Notes under the pieces: generated by a model
Told to the model about the DNA's origin: nothing
Database searches by the model: none
Seen by the model: the letters and a program-made list of their open reading frames with translations, nothing else
Shown here: one piece after another, positions 1 through 8,960 of the stretch
Position numbering within the stretch: position 1 is the stretch's first letter
Layout of the letters: every line of letters begins with the position of its first letter
Source: Amycolatopsis pithecellobii
Lineage (GTDB): Bacteria; Actinomycetota; Actinomycetes; Mycobacteriales; Pseudonocardiaceae
Length of the DNA stretch: 64,000 bases
Assembly (NCBI RefSeq): GCF_009707865.1
Contig: NZ_WMBA01000002.1
Span: forward strand, 186,001 to 250,000
Direction: 5' to 3'
Position numbers and translations under genes: made by a program

Positions 1-286
1 TGAGCAGCACGCCGTAGCCGGGGGCCACGGCCGAGACCAGGTTGCCGGCGATGAACAGGAGCATCAGGCCGAGGAGGGCGTTCTTGCGGTCGAACCGGGC
101 GAGTGCCGCGGTGAACAGCAGCGCCCCGATGGCGACGCTCAGCGCGTAGCCCGAGACGAGAAGACCGGCCGTGGATTCCGAGGTCTGGAAGTCACGGGCG
201 ATCTCCGGGAGCAGGCCCACGATCCCGAACTCTGTGAGCCCGATCCCGAACCCGCCCAGTGCTAGGGCGATGAGCCCGATAGGCAT
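1..286 (-). CDS. MFS transporter, N-terminal part (runs off window)
   Basis: The reverse strand opens at ATG 286, preceded by a strong GGAGGGG ribosome site, and reads MPIGLIALALGGFGIGLTEF, then a hydrophobic protein with the repeated membrane segments of a major facilitator. Only the first 95 codons are in the window. The opening and the later LLVSGYALSVAIGALLF segment fit the AraJ/Cmx-like drug:H+ antiporter group (12 membrane helices). It is divergent from the ArsR gene at 427 and the gap holds a perfect palindrome, so this exporter is the probable target of that regulator. The substrate cannot be read from the sequence. Confidence 0.8.
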   Translation of the reverse strand, partial: MPIGLIALALGGFGIGLTEFGIVGLLPEIARDFQTSESTAGLLVSGYALSVAIGALLFTAALARFDRKNALLGLMLLFIAGNLVSAVAPGYGVLL

Positions 287-320
287 GTGCTTACCCCTCC
301 GTTACCCTACGACGCGAGAA

Positions 321-350
321 CGCATCGTAGTATCGCAGAATTACGATGCG
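321..350. promoter_or_regulatory. Palindromic operator between exporter and ArsR gene
   Basis: CGCATCGTA at 321-329 and TACGATGCG at 342-350 are perfect inverted copies separated by 12 bp. They lie in the 140-bp gap between the divergent MFS and ArsR genes. Position and symmetry fit an operator bound by the ArsR dimer to control both genes. That the ArsR protein binds here is inferred. Confidence 0.6.
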
Positions 351-426
351 AGTTGTCAAGCGTGTCACCCGGCTGCGGACGGCGGCTATCCTTGACGGCG
401 GCAGTGAAGGGGGTGGCTACGTCGTG

Positions 427-780
427 ATGAGCGTGGTCGCAACGAACACGTCCGAGGACTCGTCCACCGTGGTGGAGGCGCTCAAGGCGCTGGCGAACCC
501 GGTGCGGTGGCAGATCCTGCGCTGGTTGCGTGAGCCGGAGCGGAACTTCCCGGTGCAGCCGGAAATCACCGATCCGTACACGGTCGGCGTCTGCGTCAGC
601 CACATCCAGGAGCGGACCGGGCTGGCCCAGTCCACCGTGTCCGCCTACATGGCCACGCTGGAGCGAGCCGGTCTGGTGCGCTCGACGAGAGTCGGCAAGT
701 GGACGCACTACCGTCGCGACGAGGAACGCATCAGCGAGTTGCTCGATCTCATGGCCAGTGAGGTCGGCGACCGGACCTGA
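427..780 (+). CDS. ArsR-family winged-helix regulator
   Basis: A 117-residue protein. Residues 10-110 form an ArsR/SmtB winged helix: ALKALANPVRWQILRWL (helices 1-2), then the recognition region ERTGLAQSTVSAYMATLERAGLV and the wing RVGKWTHYRR. The ATG at 427 is preferred over the upstream in-frame ATG at 346 because a GAAGGGGG ribosome site lies just upstream of 427 and the shorter protein has normal ArsR length. The only cysteine is in VGVCVSHIQE, so a metal sensor with several Cys ligands is unlikely; a redox or organic effector is more plausible. It probably represses the divergent exporter. Confidence 0.85.
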   Translation: MSVVATNTSEDSSTVVEALKALANPVRWQILRWLREPERNFPVQPEITDPYTVGVCVSHIQERTGLAQSTVSAYMATLERAGLVRSTRVGKWTHYRRDEERISELLDLMASEVGDRT

Positions 781-813
781 CCCGCAGGCGCCGCTGGCTG
801 CGGGCGGTTCTCG

Positions 814-2226
814 CTACGACATCCCCGCGCATGGGCGAGCCGGTGCCACCCGGGTCGCGCGGCGGTTCATCAGGCCGGCCGCGAACAACGCGGCCACCGC
901 GAAAGTCGCCGCCTCGTAGGTCATCGCGTGCCACAGTGCCGTTTCGGCGTTCCCGGCGGGCGCCGCATAAGCGATGCCGGCGAACGTGACGCCCAGCGTC
1001 CCGCCGAGTTGTTGTGCGGTCGGGAGCAGACCCGAGACCGAGGTTGCCGCCTCCGGGCGGAGCCGCTCGATGATCTGGGTGAACGCCGACGCGGTGAACA
1101 CCCCGAAGGCGACGCCACCGGCGCACAGCGCGAGCCAGTACACCCACAGCAGGTGGTGATCGCCGATGGTCACCGGCACGACGAGCGACACGAGGCCCAA
1201 GGTGAGCGAGGACGCGGCGAGTGCCCAGGGACCGAACCGGCGGCCCAGGCTGTTCGCGACCCCACTACCGGCCAGCGCACCGAGGGCATACGGGGTGACG
1301 CTCAGTCCAGTCTCAAGTGGACTCCAGCCCCGCGCGCCTTGCAGGTGCATCGACAGCAGCAGTGTGAAAGACGGCACGGCGGCGTTGAAGACCAGCACGA
1401 TGCCCAGACCCCACCTCGTCGCCGGTTCGGCCAATGTGGACGGATGCACGAGCGGATCGGCCACCCTGCGCTGGGAAATCGCGAACCCGGCCAGCAGCAC
1501 TACGGCCAGTCCGAGGCTCACCCATGTCCACAGTGGCCAGCCCGCGTCCCGTCCCATCGTCAGCGGGAACACCAGCAGCGCGAAGCCCAGCAGGCTCAGA
1601 CTTGCCCCGACCGGATCGACGCGCCTCCTCTCTCGTCCACTGTGGACGGATGGAATGGTGGGCGAAAGTGCGAGCGCCGCGATCCCGATGGGCACCGTCA
1701 GCAATATCGCCGCTCGCCAGCCGAGGCCGAGCGGGTTGAGCTGGAGCAGCACGCCGCCGAGCACCGGGCCCGCAAGCGAGGCCGCCGCCATGGTCGCCCC
1801 GAACGCGCCGAGTGCGGCAGGCCTGCGGTGCGGCGGCACCGCGGACTGGATGATCGACAGGATCTGCGGCGCCATCAGCCCGCTGCCGAAACCCTGTAGC
1901 AGGCGGCCGACGATCAGCACCCAGGCGTCGGGTGCCGCGGCCGCGCCGATCGAGGCGGCGGTGAACAACGCCATCCCGGTGATGAACATGCGCCGGTAGC
2001 CGTATCGGTCGCCCAGCCGCGCCGACACGATCAGCGAGCAGGCGTAGGTGAGCGTGTAGCCGGCGAGAACCAGCTGGCTCTCGCCGGCTCCGGCGCCCAG
2101 ATCCCGCCGGATGTCGACGACGCCCACCTGCATGACCGTCACGCTGAACAGCTGGACGAACGTACCGGACAAGATGATGGGCAGAAGGAGTTTCGAGGCG
2201 AGCGCCGGTGAACGCAGCACGGTCAC
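814..2226 (-). CDS. DHA2-family (14-TM) MFS multidrug efflux transporter
   Basis: A 470-residue, strongly hydrophobic protein starting at GTG 2226. It has the EmrB/QacA (DHA2) layout: helix 1 with the VVDIRRDLGA motif, the loop motif LGDRYGYRRMFITG (motif A), and GRLLQGFGSGLMAPQ in helix 4, with about 14 membrane segments. The family exports drugs by proton antiport across the inner membrane. Its start overlaps the stop of the upstream alpha/beta hydrolase by four bases (GTGA), so the two genes are co-transcribed and probably translationally coupled. The substrate is unknown; a joint detoxification role with the hydrolase is an inference. Confidence 0.88.
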   Translation of the reverse strand: MTVLRSPALASKLLLPIILSGTFVQLFSVTVMQVGVVDIRRDLGAGAGESQLVLAGYTLTYACSLIVSARLGDRYGYRRMFITGMALFTAASIGAAAAPDAWVLIVGRLLQGFGSGLMAPQILSIIQSAVPPHRRPAALGAFGATMAAASLAGPVLGGVLLQLNPLGLGWRAAILLTVPIGIAALALSPTIPSVHSGRERRRVDPVGASLSLLGFALLVFPLTMGRDAGWPLWTWVSLGLAVVLLAGFAISQRRVADPLVHPSTLAEPATRWGLGIVLVFNAAVPSFTLLLSMHLQGARGWSPLETGLSVTPYALGALAGSGVANSLGRRFGPWALAASSLTLGLVSLVVPVTIGDHHLLWVYWLALCAGGVAFGVFTASAFTQIIERLRPEAATSVSGLLPTAQQLGGTLGVTFAGIAYAAPAGNAETALWHAMTYEAATFAVAALFAAGLMNRRATRVAPARPCAGMS

Positions 2227-3092
2227 CGGGCGCCGCCTTGCAAGGCGATCGTCGCGAAGACTGTCGCCAGTTCGCCGGGGCGCGTCACGAACGGCGAGTG
2301 GCCGCCCGGCAGGGAATGCACGCCGAACGGGTTGTCCGGTGTCAGCTGGTCGGCTTCGGAGATGATCAGGTCCTGGGTCACCGGTGGCAGCGCGAGGTCG
2401 TCGGTCAACCTGACGTAGGAGCGCGGGAGCCGTCCCCAGCGCTCGGGGGTGACGGGGACCGGAGTGCTCACGGTCGACAACGGGAGATCCGGGTGCAGGA
2501 ACTGGCGCCAGGATTCCGGGCTGTCCGCGGGCAGATCGTTGAGGAAGGCCTTGCGGATCACGCCGGTCACAGCCGGGTCGGGGGAAAGCGGGTTGATCCG
2601 GACCGCGCCGATTTTCTCCGGATCACCGATCGGCGGCACCCGGACGGCGTCGGCGTTTTCCCCGGCCTCGATGTAGTCGGCGAACCGGGGCCTCCCAGCC
2701 GGCACGAACGCGGAGAGATACACGAGCCGGTCGACGAGTTCGGGCGCCTGCTCCGCGGCGGCCGAAACCGCGGCACCCCCGGCGCTGTGCCCCACCACGA
2801 CCACATTGCGGTACCGCGTGCGGGCGCTGACCAGCGCGTCGAGCACGACCTCGGCGGTGTCCCGCATCGTGACGTCGTGCAGGGCCGACTTCTCGCCGTC
2901 GAGCCCAGGCTGGCCGGGCTGGAAGTACCCGGTCGGGGCCGGGGCGTCCAGCCCCGCTCCCGGCAGGTCGATGGCCACGCTGGCCAGGCCGTGGCGGGCG
3001 AGGAACCGCTGCGTTGACGCCCAGTGCTGCGCGGCATGCCAGGCCCCGTGCACCAGCAGGATGACGGTCTCGGATGACGAGGGACGGTTCAC
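2223..3092 (-). CDS. Alpha/beta hydrolase
   Basis: A 289-residue alpha/beta-hydrolase. The oxyanion region LLVHGAWHAAQHW lies near residues 12-24, the nucleophile elbow GHSAGG gives the catalytic serine, and the C-terminal PGGHSPFVTRPGEL supplies the histidine. The GTG at 3092 is chosen because GAAGGGG lies five bases upstream; the open frame continues to 3155 without a better site. Sequence style (HGAWH start, GGHSPF end) is that of esterase/lactonase-type hydrolases often found beside efflux pumps. Coupled to the downstream MFS gene by a GTGA overlap and divergent from the LysR gene. Confidence 0.83.
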   Translation of the reverse strand: MNRPSSSETVILLVHGAWHAAQHWASTQRFLARHGLASVAIDLPGAGLDAPAPTGYFQPGQPGLDGEKSALHDVTMRDTAEVVLDALVSARTRYRNVVVVGHSAGGAAVSAAAEQAPELVDRLVYLSAFVPAGRPRFADYIEAGENADAVRVPPIGDPEKIGAVRINPLSPDPAVTGVIRKAFLNDLPADSPESWRQFLHPDLPLSTVSTPVPVTPERWGRLPRSYVRLTDDLALPPVTQDLIISEADQLTPDNPFGVHSLPGGHSPFVTRPGELATVFATIALQGGAR

Positions 3093-3185
3093 GTGGACCC
3101 CTTCGGAAAGCGTGTTCGTTGACGTCACCATGGCACAGCACCAGCCACCCATCATCTACCGCTTTATCTGACGAGTGCCTTCGCA

Positions 3186-3200
3186 ATACTTTGGACGTAT
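3186..3200. promoter_or_regulatory. LysR-type T-N11-A box
   Basis: ATAC-N7-GTAT sits in the 109-bp divergent region just upstream of the LysR start. It has the T-N11-A dyad typical of LysR binding sites, and its position fits autoregulation and control of the divergent hydrolase-MFS pair. The motif is short and could be chance. Confidence 0.3.
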
Positions 3201-3201
3201 C

Positions 3202-4161
3202 ATGGCCTGTGTGGAAGCTCGTCATCTTCGTTACGCACTGGCCCTTGCCGAGCACCAGCATTTCGGTCGCGCCGCCAAGTCACTCGGTATCGCCCAGCCG
3301 CCGCTGTCCACCCAGATCGCCGCGCTCGAACGGGAAATCGGCGAGCGGCTTTTCGACCGCACACCCCATGGCGTTTTCCCCACCGCCGCCGGGCAGGCGT
3401 TCCTCACCAGGGCACGCAGCGCGCTCGCCGAGATGAACCTCGCCCGCGTCGATGCGGGCCGGGCGGCACGCGGCGAGACCGGACGGCTGCGGCTCGGCTT
3501 CATCGGCTCCGCGTTGCTCGCCCCGCTGCCGGGCGTGATCGGCCGGTTCCGCCGCACCCATCCGAAGGTCCGGCTCACGCTCCAGGAACTGGAGAGCTCG
3601 GCTGCGTCGGCCGCGCTGCTCGCCGGTGAGCTGGACGTGGCGGTGGGGCGGGGCGCCCCGCGCGGCGCCGGCGCCGAGGATCTGGTCACCGTGCCCATCG
3701 GCGCGGACCACCTGGTGGCGGTGGTGTCCACGGTGCATCCCTTCGCCGGGCGCCCGTCCGTCGAGATCGAGCAGCTGGCCCGTGAACCGCTCGTGGTCAG
3801 TGCTGACGCGGCGGGTTCCTATCTGAGGTCGCTTTTCGAACCGGACCCCCTCGACGGTGCCGCGATAGCGCGGGACATCCACACGATCGCCGGGCTCGCC
3901 GCGTGTTGTGCCGGCGTGGGGCTCGGGCCCGACCGGATGCGGCTCATCGCCCGCAACGACATCTGGTTCTGTGACGTCGAACCCCGCTTCCGGTTGCCGG
4001 ATCTGCAGATGTCGTTCCGGGTGACCGATTCCTCACCGGTGCTCGCCGCGTTTCTTTCGGTGGTGCGGCAGAACTGCCCGGATGTCGGCGGCAGGCTCGA
4101 CGACCTGCTCGCCCGGCACCCGGCTGCCACTGGGCGGCAACCGGCGCTTGGCGTGTCCTGA
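3202..4161 (+). CDS. LysR-family transcriptional regulator
   Basis: A 319-residue protein. The N-terminal helix-turn-helix is clear: HFGRAAKSLGIAQPPLSTQIAALEREIGERLFDR, the classic LysR signature, at residues 18-52. The rest is the periplasmic-binding-like effector domain, beginning at GRLRLGFIGSALLAPLPGVI. Start ATG 3202 (MACVEARHLRYALAL) puts the HTH at the normal distance; GTG 3211 is an alternative and the earlier in-frame ATG 3175 would add nine unlikely residues. It is divergent from the hydrolase-exporter pair and also just upstream of the hydrolase-nitroreductase pair, so either may be its target. The effector is unknown. Confidence 0.88.
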   Translation: MACVEARHLRYALALAEHQHFGRAAKSLGIAQPPLSTQIAALEREIGERLFDRTPHGVFPTAAGQAFLTRARSALAEMNLARVDAGRAARGETGRLRLGFIGSALLAPLPGVIGRFRRTHPKVRLTLQELESSAASAALLAGELDVAVGRGAPRGAGAEDLVTVPIGADHLVAVVSTVHPFAGRPSVEIEQLAREPLVVSADAAGSYLRSLFEPDPLDGAAIARDIHTIAGLAACCAGVGLGPDRMRLIARNDIWFCDVEPRFRLPDLQMSFRVTDSSPVLAAFLSVVRQNCPDVGGRLDDLLARHPAATGRQPALGVS

Positions 4162-4214
4162 CCGGTGCGTCCACTGTGGTCACTGAAAACACCCATGATC
4201 GCAAGGGGAGAACC

Positions 4215-5099
4215 ATGCCTTGGGACACGCTCGAGTCGGTGAACCTCGGCGACGTCGAGCTGGCTTACCGCGTCGTCGGGGACGGGCCGGAGCCTGCTGT
4301 GCTGGTGCACGGATGGCCGCAGACGCACGCGTGCTGGCGTCACGTGGTGGAGCCGCTGAGCCGTGGCCGCACCCTGATCGTGCCGGACCTGCGCGGGTAC
4401 GGAGACTCGGGCCTGGCCCGCTCCGGCGCGTATGACAAGCGCGCCACCGCCGCCGATCTGAGCGGCCTGATCCGGCATGCGGGTTTCGACTCGGCGGTGG
4501 TGATCGGGCACGACCGCGGCGCTCGCGTCGCGCACCGCTGGGCGCTGGACCGTCCTTCGGACATCGAGGCACTGGTACTGCTGGACATCCTGCCGACGAG
4601 GGTCGTCATGGACACCTTCGACCGTGACTCGGCGAGTGCGATGTGGCATTGGTTCTTTCACCGGAATTCGGAGCTGGCGGCGAAACTGGTTGCGGGGAAC
4701 GTCGAGGCGTATCTCGGCCATTTCTTCGCCGGCGTGCTCGAATCCGGTGCCGTGGACCCGGAAACCTTCAAGCACTACGTCGCCGCGTTCAGCGATCCGG
4801 CGAAGCTGAAGGCGTCCTTTGAGGACTATCGGACCGGTTTTTCCTCTGATCTCGAACGTGATCAGGCGGACCACGCCGAGGGGATCCGGGTGCAGGCGCC
4901 GCTGCTCGTCCTGTGGGGCGCCGCGGGCGGACTCGGTGGACGCGATGTCGTGCGTATCTGGCAGGAACATCACGCCGATCCCACCGCGGTGTGCGGTCAT
5001 GCGGTTCCCGGTGGACATTACGTTCCGGAGGAAGCACCCGAGGAACTGGTGCTGGCTGTCGAAACGTTCCTGCGCAAGGCAAAGGAAGGAACCCGATGA
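4215..5099 (+). CDS. Alpha/beta hydrolase, haloacetate dehalogenase/epoxide hydrolase type
   Basis: A 294-residue alpha/beta-hydrolase. It shows HGWPQTHACWR near the oxyanion hole, GHDRGARVAHRWALD at the nucleophile elbow (aspartate nucleophile instead of serine), and PGGHYVPEEAP for the catalytic histidine. An Asp nucleophile with HGWPQT is typical of fluoroacetate dehalogenases and soluble epoxide hydrolases, which form an ester intermediate. The ATG at 4215 is chosen for the AAGGGGAGA upstream. The stop overlaps the start of the nitroreductase gene (ATGA), so the two form an operon. Exact substrate unknown. Confidence 0.85.
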   Translation: MPWDTLESVNLGDVELAYRVVGDGPEPAVLVHGWPQTHACWRHVVEPLSRGRTLIVPDLRGYGDSGLARSGAYDKRATAADLSGLIRHAGFDSAVVIGHDRGARVAHRWALDRPSDIEALVLLDILPTRVVMDTFDRDSASAMWHWFFHRNSELAAKLVAGNVEAYLGHFFAGVLESGAVDPETFKHYVAAFSDPAKLKASFEDYRTGFSSDLERDQADHAEGIRVQAPLLVLWGAAGGLGGRDVVRIWQEHHADPTAVCGHAVPGGHYVPEEAPEELVLAVETFLRKAKEGTR

Positions 5100-5749
5100 C
5101 CTTTCCCATGCTCGACCTCACGCCCGAGGAGCTGCTGACCACCACCCGGTCGGTCCGCTACCGGCTCGACCTGAACCGGCCCGTCGATCCCGCGTTGCTG
5201 CGGCGCTGCGTGGAGCTTGCCACCCAGGCCCCGACCGGGCGTCACGAGCAGGGCTGGAGCTTCGTCGTCGTGACCGACCCGGAGCGACGCGCGGCACTGG
5301 CCCGCTTGTGGCGCAAGGGACTCGGCCAGGGTGATCGTCCTATGTCGACAGACGCGATGGAACGCGCCTACGTCCGGCCCGGGTCGATGGAGCGGGTGTG
5401 GAGCGGTCTGCGTCATCTCGCCGAGAACCTGCACCGGGTGCCCGCGCTGGTGGTCCCGTGCATCGAGGGCCGGACCGATGGGCTCGGGGCCGACCGGCAG
5501 GCGGGCAAGTGGGGGTCGCTGTTCCCCGCCGTGTGGAGCTTCATGCTCGCCGCCCGGCTGCACGGCCTCGGCACGGTCCTGACCACCGGCAACATGCCGG
5601 TCGAACGGGAAGTCGCCGAACTGCTCGGCATCCCGTACGACACCGTGATGCAGGCGGCCGTGATCCCGGTTGCGCACACGGTCGGCACCGATTTCCGGGC
5701 GGCACCGAGGATCCCGGTCGACGACGTCCTGCACTGGGACAAGTGGTGA
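5096..5749 (+). CDS. Nitroreductase family protein
   Basis: A 217-residue FMN-dependent nitroreductase-like protein. It begins MTFPMLDLTPEELLTTTRSVR; TTTRSVRYRLD carries the usual FMN-phosphate-binding arginine region, VELATQAPTGRHEQGWSFVVV the second FMN site, and GLGTVLTTGN and LLGIPYDTVMQAAVIPVA the C-terminal part. The family transfers hydride from NAD(P)H to nitro groups, quinones or enones. The ATG at 5096 overlaps the hydrolase stop (ATGA). Convergent with the SDR gene with one base between the two stop codons. Confidence 0.85.
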   Translation: MTFPMLDLTPEELLTTTRSVRYRLDLNRPVDPALLRRCVELATQAPTGRHEQGWSFVVVTDPERRAALARLWRKGLGQGDRPMSTDAMERAYVRPGSMERVWSGLRHLAENLHRVPALVVPCIEGRTDGLGADRQAGKWGSLFPAVWSFMLAARLHGLGTVLTTGNMPVEREVAELLGIPYDTVMQAAVIPVAHTVGTDFRAAPRIPVDDVLHWDKW

Positions 5750-5750
5750 A

Positions 5751-6503
5751 TCAGACCGCGGTCAGCCCGCCGTCCACCAGGATTTCCACCCCGGTCACAT
5801 AAGAAGCTTCTTCGCTGGCAAGGAAAAGGATCACGTCGGCGACCTCCCGCACCTCGCCGGCTCGTTTCATCGGCACCCCGTCGATCTGCTTGGCCCGCCA
5901 CACCGGGTCGGCCGAGCCGCGGGAGGTCCGCATCGGCGGCAGCATGCCCGGTGCGACCGCGTTGACCCGGATCCCGTCATCGGCGTAATGCACCGAGGCC
6001 GTCCTGGTCATCGACTTCACGGCGGCTTTGGACGCGCCGTAACCCAGATGCACGCCGAGCTGGCCGACGGAGGCCGAGATCGAGGACAGGTTGACGATCG
6101 AGCCGCCGCCGGATCGGGCCATCGCGGCGGCACCGTGCTTGATGCCGAGGAAGACGCCCTTCGCGTTGACCAGCATGAGCTGATCGAAGAACTGCGTGCT
6201 GGTCAGATCCGGGTCGAACGTGCCGCTGATCCCGGCATTGTTGACCAGCACGTCGAGCCGTCCGAACCGGGTGAGGACCTCGTCGATCACGGCGGTCCAC
6301 GCACTCTCGTCCGTGACGTCCAGGTGCAGGTAGTGTCCCCGGCCGCCGGTGGCCTGGATCTTCTCGACCACGGCGGCACCGTCCTCGTCGACGATGTCGG
6401 CGACGACCACGGTCGCGCCCTCGCGGGCGAACCGTTCTGCGGTGGCACGTCCCATTCCGCTGGATGCACCGGTGATCAGGGCGATTTTTTCTTGCAGGCG
6501 CAT
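5751..6503 (-). CDS. Short-chain dehydrogenase/reductase (last gene of catabolic operon)
   Basis: A 250-residue classical SDR. TGASSGMG near residues 12-19 is the nucleotide-binding loop, NNAG the structural motif, the catalytic serine lies in NLSSISAS, and YGASKAAVK gives the Tyr-x3-Lys pair. It ends GVEILVDGGLTAV. The acidic residue at the end of strand 2 (VVVADIVDED) favours NAD(H). It is the last gene of the nine-gene operon that starts at 14015, 13 bp after the MFS gene, so it probably oxidises or reduces an intermediate of that pathway. Confidence 0.87.
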   Translation of the reverse strand: MRLQEKIALITGASSGMGRATAERFAREGATVVVADIVDEDGAAVVEKIQATGGRGHYLHLDVTDESAWTAVIDEVLTRFGRLDVLVNNAGISGTFDPDLTSTQFFDQLMLVNAKGVFLGIKHGAAAMARSGGGSIVNLSSISASVGQLGVHLGYGASKAAVKSMTRTASVHYADDGIRVNAVAPGMLPPMRTSRGSADPVWRAKQIDGVPMKRAGEVREVADVILFLASEEASYVTGVEILVDGGLTAV

Positions 6504-6516
6504 GGGAATCCCTTTC

Positions 6517-7866
6517 TCAGCTGGCGCGGGTCAGTTCTTGTGCCGTCGGCACCGCTTCCTTGGCCGCATACCGTGCCTTGACGGTCAGCGCGATGATGCA
6601 GACGGCGGCCGGGATGAGCAGGGCGAGAAAGACCTGCCGGTAGTTGAAGCCCAGTGCGACGAGCACGGTGCCCGCGGCCGCACCGCCGATGGCGCCGAAC
6701 CGGGCGATGCCGGTGGCCCAGCTGGTGCCGGTGGCGCGGATCGAGGTGGGGTAGAAGGCGGCCGACAGAATGGGGAACCCGGTGCCGACGGTGTTGGTGA
6801 ACATGCCCAGGACGAACACCAACGTGCCGAGCACCAGGCCCTGCTTGGGTGCGAGGGCGATGAGGACGAGCAGGGCAGCGGCGCAGGCCATCGCGATGCC
6901 GACCGTGCGGTGCAGCCCGAAACGGTCCATCAGCCAGCCGATACCGAGGTTTCCGAGCGTGCCACCGGCCTGTAACAGCAGCCCCATCGTCGCGGCGGCG
7001 GTCAGCGAGAAACCGACGTCGGTCATCAGGATCGGCATCCAGCTGTTCATCAGGTACACGATGAAGAAGGCGCAGACGAAGCCGACCCAGATGGTGAGCG
7101 TCCCGATCCGGTAGCGGCTGGTGACCAGCCCGGCGACGCGGACCTTGGCGGCGACCGCCGGTTCGTCGAGCGTGAACAGAGTGTCCGAAGTGAACTGTTC
7201 TGGCACCACGCGGTTCATCAGCGTGACCAGCTCGCTCCGCCGTTCTTCTTGGCGGGCAAGGAACTTCGGCGACTCGGGCAGCGCGACGGCGACGAGCACG
7301 GCACACACGAGCGGGAGGATACCACCGGCGACCATGGCCCAATGCCAGCTCGCGACCTGCACGAACAGGTTGGTGAGGTAGCCGGCGACGGCGCCGCCGA
7401 GCGTCATCCCGCAGTAGGTCAGCGCCATCATCTGGCTGCGCCGCTGCGAAGGGGCGTATTCGGAGACCAGTGTCGTCGCGTTGGGCAGTGCGGCACCGAG
7501 ACCGAAACCGGTGAGCACCCGCAGGATCGAGAACCACAGGATGTCCGAGGTCAGCGCGGTGGCCGCGCTCATCAGCCCGAAGAAGATCAGCGACGCGAGG
7601 ATCACCTTGCGCCGGCCGAGCCGGTCCGCGAGCGGGCCGGCGAACAGGGAACCGAGCGCCAGGCCGAGCAGCCCGCTCGTGACGACCGGGCCGAGCTGCG
7701 CTTTCGTGATGTGCCAGTCGCTGATGAGCGACGGGCCGATATAGCTGACCATCGCGACGTCGATCCCGTCGAGGGTCACGACCGCAAGGCACAGCAACAG
7801 GATCCGGCGTTGCAGGCGGCCGACCTTGTGCCGGTCGATGACACTCTGCAGATCGAAGGTGGGCAT
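6517..7866 (-). CDS. MFS importer, aromatic acid:H+ symporter type
   Basis: A 449-residue MFS protein with a 34-residue cytoplasmic N-terminus (MPTFDLQSVIDRHKVGRLQR) followed by DGIDVAMVSYIGPSLISDW in helix 1. Asp in helix 1 (LDGIDVAMV) and the loop GPLADRLGRRKVILASL are hallmarks of the AAHS group (PcaK, BenK), which imports aromatic acids with protons. It lies 35 bp downstream of maleylacetate reductase, inside the hydroxyquinol operon. Uptake of the operon's aromatic substrate is the likely role. Start ATG 7866 is chosen over a long upstream open frame that has no family match. Confidence 0.87.
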   Translation of the reverse strand: MPTFDLQSVIDRHKVGRLQRRILLLCLAVVTLDGIDVAMVSYIGPSLISDWHITKAQLGPVVTSGLLGLALGSLFAGPLADRLGRRKVILASLIFFGLMSAATALTSDILWFSILRVLTGFGLGAALPNATTLVSEYAPSQRRSQMMALTYCGMTLGGAVAGYLTNLFVQVASWHWAMVAGGILPLVCAVLVAVALPESPKFLARQEERRSELVTLMNRVVPEQFTSDTLFTLDEPAVAAKVRVAGLVTSRYRIGTLTIWVGFVCAFFIVYLMNSWMPILMTDVGFSLTAAATMGLLLQAGGTLGNLGIGWLMDRFGLHRTVGIAMACAAALLVLIALAPKQGLVLGTLVFVLGMFTNTVGTGFPILSAAFYPTSIRATGTSWATGIARFGAIGGAAAGTVLVALGFNYRQVFLALLIPAAVCIIALTVKARYAAKEAVPTAQELTRAS

Positions 7867-7901
7867 GTGTCCTCCATTGGACAGGGTAAAGCGCGGCGGC
7901 G

Positions 7902-8960
7902 CTATACGGGTGCTACGCCCGCGAGGGCGTTGCCCAGGATGTGCTCGAGATCGGCACCGGTGACAGGCCGTGGGTTGGCATACGGTGCGGAAAGTGCTTG
8001 CGCGACAACGGTTTTCACGCCGTCCTCCGGCATGCCGAGTGCCTTGAGCGACATTTCGGCACCGAGGCTTCCGGCGAGGTGGAACAGGTGCCCGGCCGGC
8101 TCGGCGCCGAACGCGCTCTCCAGTGCGGCCCGCGCTTGTGGCGCGGCCGGGAGATTGAAGGCGAGCACCTGCGGGAGTACCGCGGTGTGGGTTTCGGCGT
8201 GCGGCAGGTCGAACGTGCCACCGAGGATGTGACAAAGCTTGTGGTGCAAGGACATCGTGGTGGCGCCCAGCACGCTACCGGCGAGCCAGGCCCCGTAGAG
8301 GGCGTCCGATCGGGCATCGATATCCCGTGGATCGGCGACCACCCGGGGCAGCGCATCGGCCAGGGCGCGGGCCGATTCCGCCGCCATCAACGCGACGATC
8401 GGTGAGCCGTCGGGAGCATAGAGCGCTTCGGCGGAATGTGCGAGGGCGTTCATGCCGCTGGTCACCGAAAGCTTGCCGGGCAGGGTGAGGGTCAGCTCCG
8501 GGTCATAGACCACAGTGGACGGAAGTACGCGGGGATCCCGGCCGGTGGTCTTGCGCTCGGCGTCGGTCAGGCCCCAGATCGGCGTCATCTCCGAACCAGC
8601 ATAGGTCGTCGGCACCGCGATAATGGGCAGCCCGGTATCTTTCGCGATGGCCTTGGCCAGCCCTATCGCCGAGCCACCACCGATGGCGATACAACCATCG
8701 GCGCCGATTTCCCGGCTTCGGGTGACGGCTTTCTCCGCCACCGGAACCGGTACGTGCCGGGCGGCGTGCGCATGGAGGTCCGCGATCCGGTCGCCGAGCG
8801 GGGATGTGAGCTCGGCGGCGTGGTTCGCTTGGTCCGGTGTGGACACCACCATCACCCGGCGCAGGCCGAGACGGTCGATCTCTTCGGGCAGCCGGGTTCT
8901 GGCCCCCACCGCGAAGACGACCCGGCCGGGCCGGCTCTCGTGGACGAAATCGTGCGTCAT
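7902..8960 (-). CDS. Maleylacetate reductase
   Basis: A 352-residue protein of the iron-alcohol-dehydrogenase superfamily. GADGCIAIGGGSAIGLAKAIA is the nucleotide site, PIIAVPTTYAGSEMTPIWGLT is characteristic of maleylacetate reductases, and SLHHKLCHILGGTFDLPHAETH is the usual conserved block. The enzyme reduces maleylacetate to 3-oxoadipate with NAD(P)H in hydroxyquinol and chlorocatechol pathways. It overlaps the stop of the dioxygenase by ATGA at 8957-8960. Pairing with an intradiol dioxygenase is the standard arrangement and supports the assignment. Confidence 0.92.
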   Translation of the reverse strand: MTHDFVHESRPGRVVFAVGARTRLPEEIDRLGLRRVMVVSTPDQANHAAELTSPLGDRIADLHAHAARHVPVPVAEKAVTRSREIGADGCIAIGGGSAIGLAKAIAKDTGLPIIAVPTTYAGSEMTPIWGLTDAERKTTGRDPRVLPSTVVYDPELTLTLPGKLSVTSGMNALAHSAEALYAPDGSPIVALMAAESARALADALPRVVADPRDIDARSDALYGAWLAGSVLGATTMSLHHKLCHILGGTFDLPHAETHTAVLPQVLAFNLPAAPQARAALESAFGAEPAGHLFHLAGSLGAEMSLKALGMPEDGVKTVVAQALSAPYANPRPVTGADLEHILGNALAGVAPV

